NCBI GenBank assembly: GCA_003209655.1
Contig: QCPW01000005.1
Span: forward strand, 81,118 to 145,117
Length of the DNA: 64,000 nucleotides
Direction: 5' to 3'
From: Prochlorococcus sp. AG-442-M23
Lineage (GTDB): Bacteria > Cyanobacteriota > Cyanobacteriia > PCC-6307 > Cyanobiaceae
Below, piece after piece: positions 61,487 to 64,000 of the stretch; position 1 is the stretch's first letter; the number at the start of each line of letters is the position of its first letter. The notes under the pieces are model-generated. The model made no database searches, was not told the DNA's origin, and saw nothing but the letters and a program-made list of their open reading frames with translations. The translations under genes and the position numbers were made by a program.

Positions 61487-61541
61487 ATAAGTAACCTAGT
61501 GCTCTATGAGCACTAGATCATAGGATTTGAAAATATATTGA

Positions 61542-61581
61542 TTGACAGTCGATCTAAAATTGGAGGTATACAACCCTCTTT
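61542..61581 (+). promoter_or_regulatory. shared upstream element (copy 8, orphan)
   Basis: TTGACAGTCGATCTAAAATT, then GAGG-TATACAAC-CCTC hairpin and T-rich run. No ATG-started gene follows; it faces the 3' end of the TPR gene. Confidence 0.6.
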
Positions 61582-61630
61582 GTTAATATCTTTTTTTATT
61601 ACTGTAGTTTTGAAAGTTATCTGAAAACAT

Positions 61631-62698
61631 TTATTTGCAATATTGTTTAAAGAGATTATTAGCGTTATCTTCTACTTCGGGAACACTTGAGTATAGATAT
61701 TGATGTGATTCGAAAGTTGAAATTATTTCTTTAAAATCACTACAAGCTTTATCTCTTTCTCCTATATTTAATAGAGCAATTCCTCTATAAAGAAAAGGAT
61801 ATATATAGTTAGGTTTTTTTTCTAATGATTTATTAAAATCTTCTATAGCCTCTTTATTTTTTTTCATTGTTAACTTAATCACTCCTCGTCGAAGATAGGC
61901 AAGTTCGCTACCATCTTCGTGACTTTCTATTATTTTACTAAGATCGGATATTGCTCCTTTATAGTCTTTTAAAATCTCTTTTAGATAAGCCCGACTATAG
62001 TAAGCAACAGTATAAGTTGGAATTATTTCTATAGCTTTATTGAAGTCCTCAAGAGCCCCATTGTAATTACCCTCATTTTGTTTCCTATTGCCACGCATAT
62101 AAAAATACCCACCTTCTTTTTTTATATCCGAACAATATTTTCTTAAAAGATCTTTGGCTTTATCACCTAAATCGATTGCTTTTTCAAAATCTAAACAAGC
62201 TACTGTATTGCTACCTAACATAATTCTTGCAATACCAATACCCGTATAAGCTTCTCCAAGTTTTGGATTAATTTCTAAAGCTTTATTGTAATCTCTAATT
62301 GCTTTAGAATATTCATCTAAGATGACTTTTAAATTGGCACGATTGAGATAAGCCTGGACATATTTTGGATTGATTTCTAAAGCTTTATTGTAATCAGACA
62401 TGGCTCCAGAAAAATCTTCTAATTTCATCTTGGAAACCCCACGACTTAAATACGCCAAAGCAATGTTTGGATCCATTTCTAAAGCTTTGTTGTATAGTTT
62501 TATCGCCTTATAATAATTACCAGACTTTGCAGCCATAATTCCACGAGTAATAATAGAGGAAATTGTCTCTGCATGAATTTTAGGAGAATGGAATATTATT
62601 GCTGCTGTAGTAAGTGAAATACCATTACTGATTTTTAATGTTTCTCCTATTGGGAAGAAAGAGAGAAATGAAGCAATAAAAAGAAATTTTTTCTTCAT
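61631..62698 (-). CDS. secreted TPR-repeat protein
   Basis: Hydrophobic signal region in the first 40 residues, then tandem 34-residue TPR units: AIKLYNKALEMDPNIALAYL, AMSDYNKALEINPKYVQAYL, AIRDYNKALEINPKLGEAY, and further units to residue 330. Protein-protein interaction scaffold, probably periplasmic. 355 aa. Downstream of pstS on the same strand, 70 bp apart, but a functional link is not shown. Confidence 0.88.
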   Translation of the reverse strand: MKKKFLFIASFLSFFPIGETLKISNGISLTTAAIIFHSPKIHAETISSIITRGIMAAKSGNYYKAIKLYNKALEMDPNIALAYLSRGVSKMKLEDFSGAMSDYNKALEINPKYVQAYLNRANLKVILDEYSKAIRDYNKALEINPKLGEAYTGIGIARIMLGSNTVACLDFEKAIDLGDKAKDLLRKYCSDIKKEGGYFYMRGNRKQNEGNYNGALEDFNKAIEIIPTYTVAYYSRAYLKEILKDYKGAISDLSKIIESHEDGSELAYLRRGVIKLTMKKNKEAIEDFNKSLEKKPNYIYPFLYRGIALLNIGERDKACSDFKEIISTFESHQYLYSSVPEVEDNANNLFKQYCK

Positions 62699-62768
62699 CT
62701 CAGTAATAATAATATTTACAATTGTAAGAATATAATAAATACAAGGATAAATCTTCTAAGGTTCTAAA

Positions 62769-63734
62769 TTACCTACCTATTCTTCCCACAGCATCAATTG
62801 ATTTTTTGAGAATTTCCCCTTTCAAAGGAACAAAACCTAGCGCAGGAGCTTTGGATTGATATTCATCGCTGAGCAATGTATAGAATGTATTTTTAATTGC
62901 CTCAGTATTCCTCTCATTACCTGTTTCATAAGCAAGTATCCAAGTTAAGGTTGCTATTGGATAGGCGCCTTTAGCTTTAGGGTTAGGATTTATACCAGCT
63001 AAGTTTTCATCAAGCCTAATTCCGTTTAAAGCTATTGCACCAGATTCTGAACTTGGGACAATGAACTGACCTGAACGATTTTGTAAAGCTGCTGCTCTAA
63101 CATTTCCTTTTATATATGATTGATTAACATAACCAATTGCTCCGGGAGTATTTTGTATAACACCCGCTACCCCAGAATTACCTTTTGCTCCAACTCCCGA
63201 AGGCCATTTAACAGATTTACCAGTACCTAAATTCCAAGTTTTAGAAAAAGCCTCCATAGAATTCGTAAAAGCTTTAGTGGTACCTGAACCGTCGGAACGA
63301 TGTGCCCAAGTTAATTTACCTGACTTACATCCTAATTCCTTCCAATTTTTAATCATTCCCATTGCAACTTGAACAGCCTGCTCTTGAGTTAATTTCAGAT
63401 CGCAATCATAGTTATATCCAAAAGCAATAGTTCCACCCACCATAGGTATTTGAACAAGTCCTCTAGTAACTTTTTTTATATCAGAATCTTTCATGGGATC
63501 ATCTGAAGCTCCAAAATTTACAGTTTCATCAATAAAAGCCTTTCTTCCGGAACCTGATCCTACTGCCTGATAATTAACTTTAGTCCCTCCAGATTTGGCA
63601 TAATCAGAAAACCATCTTGTATAGACTTTTGAAGGAAATGTGGCTCCTGCACCACTTAATCTAACGGCGGGTGAACCACAAGCTGTTAAACCGAACAGAG
63701 AAGATCCAATGAGAACTTTCTTAAAAATGCTCAT
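62769..63734 (-). CDS. pstS: phosphate-binding protein of the Pst ABC transporter (PstS/SphX)
   Basis: Lipoprotein signal with lipobox LTAC (Cys at residue 19), then GAGATFPSKVYTRWFSDYAK and GSGSGRKAFI, with GASDDPMKDSD and SDGSGTTKAF, the phosphate-loop residues of PstS. 321 aa. Scavenges phosphate in the periplasm; usually induced by P starvation through PhoB, though I cannot show a Pho box. Confidence 0.95.
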   Translation of the reverse strand: MSIFKKVLIGSSLFGLTACGSPAVRLSGAGATFPSKVYTRWFSDYAKSGGTKVNYQAVGSGSGRKAFIDETVNFGASDDPMKDSDIKKVTRGLVQIPMVGGTIAFGYNYDCDLKLTQEQAVQVAMGMIKNWKELGCKSGKLTWAHRSDGSGTTKAFTNSMEAFSKTWNLGTGKSVKWPSGVGAKGNSGVAGVIQNTPGAIGYVNQSYIKGNVRAAALQNRSGQFIVPSSESGAIALNGIRLDENLAGINPNPKAKGAYPIATLTWILAYETGNERNTEAIKNTFYTLLSDEYQSKAPALGFVPLKGEILKKSIDAVGRIGR

Positions 63735-64000
63735 GAAGTAAGTAGGAATATATATATCATTTATATCATCTAACTAAGGAAGGAAAATAAAGAATAAGAA
63801 CATATCAAGTTATTTTGATATAGTCAAAAAATTTTGATGTGCATAACCTAATCTCTCAATAGAGATGCTTACTACTTGCACCTATTAGAAGGAGATAACT
63901 CTGGAATTATTGATATTTAGATTATTTCTTCTTTATTATATATAGGAGAAAATTAAGGCAGAAGTATATACAAAGTACATAACCCTAGCACTCCTTTTAG
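63735..64000. other. upstream region of pstS and start of the next repeat
   Basis: Promoter region of pstS. CATAACCT occurs at about 63842-63849 and again near 63980, faintly like a Pho box half-site, not enough to call. The last bases, CCTAGCACTCCTTTTAG, resemble the segment-end repeat TAGCGCTCCTTTTAG, so another tRNA-Pro boundary probably starts here. Confidence 0.4.

Noticed and set aside
63735..64000. Pho box upstream of pstS
   Set aside because: Only scattered CATAACCT-like words; no properly spaced tandem octamers that I can defend.

Overview
The window is very AT-rich and gene-dense, with almost no SD-led long leaders. It carries several high-light-inducible (HLI) proteins, an NTRC-type thioredoxin reductase, a split pntA, and many short membrane proteins. 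Together these point to a high-light-adapted Prochlorococcus chromosome. I infer this from gene content and protein style; no 16S or named marker is present.

Layout. (1) 1-14.8 kb is conserved backbone: trxB/NTRC (cut by the window edge), two small conserved genes, the transhydrogenase operon pntA1-pntA2-pntB with a YheT-like hydrolase, then dxr with a [2Fe-2S] ferredoxin-like gene, cysS, a membrane fusion protein overlapping polA, and the GTPase ychF. (2) 14.9-19.3 kb is a five-gene minus-strand operon for cell-surface sugar: GT2 glycosyltransferase, cupin, sugar C-methyltransferase, nucleotide-sugar decarboxylase/dehydratase and Gfo/Idh oxidoreductase. Three of its four junctions are 1 nt. 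(3) 19.6-31.8 kb mixes tiny membrane proteins and a first hli cluster with selO, a sodium symporter, a YdcF-like protein, gloA, a 2H phosphodiesterase and rluF. (4) 32-64 kb is a genomic island: a PhyH-type oxygenase, a second hli cluster, small ferredoxin-fold proteins, a metal-binding trio, an integrase remnant with a ligase, an M48 protease, a three-gene helicase/ATPase/coiled-coil operon, PSII-like mini-membrane proteins, a porin, membrane proteins, a TPR protein and pstS.

The island is organised by about twelve copies of the 3' half of a tRNA-Pro(UGG) gene, all on the minus strand. The better-preserved ones lie next to an intrinsic terminator. Copies at 57-61 kb are perfect and copies decay progressively leftwards to 28 kb. 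Several segments between copies are bounded by a matched, segment-specific pair of short direct repeats. I read this as serial insertion of integrative elements (tycheposon-like) next to a tRNA-Pro gene that should lie just right of the window; a fresh repeat begins at the last bases.

Two further signals stand out. Eight copies of a short upstream element (TTGACAGTCGATCTAAAAT followed by a hairpin or T-rich leader) sit 41-46 nt before the ATG of small ferredoxin-fold genes and of the large operon at 46.2-52.4 kb. That operon encodes a coiled-coil protein with RNA polymerase alpha-CTD-like and sigma region-4-like parts, a BrxD-like ATPase and an Lhr/BrxHI-like helicase. It lacks the methylase and phosphatase of BREX and is the best candidate here for an undescribed (probably anti-phage) system.
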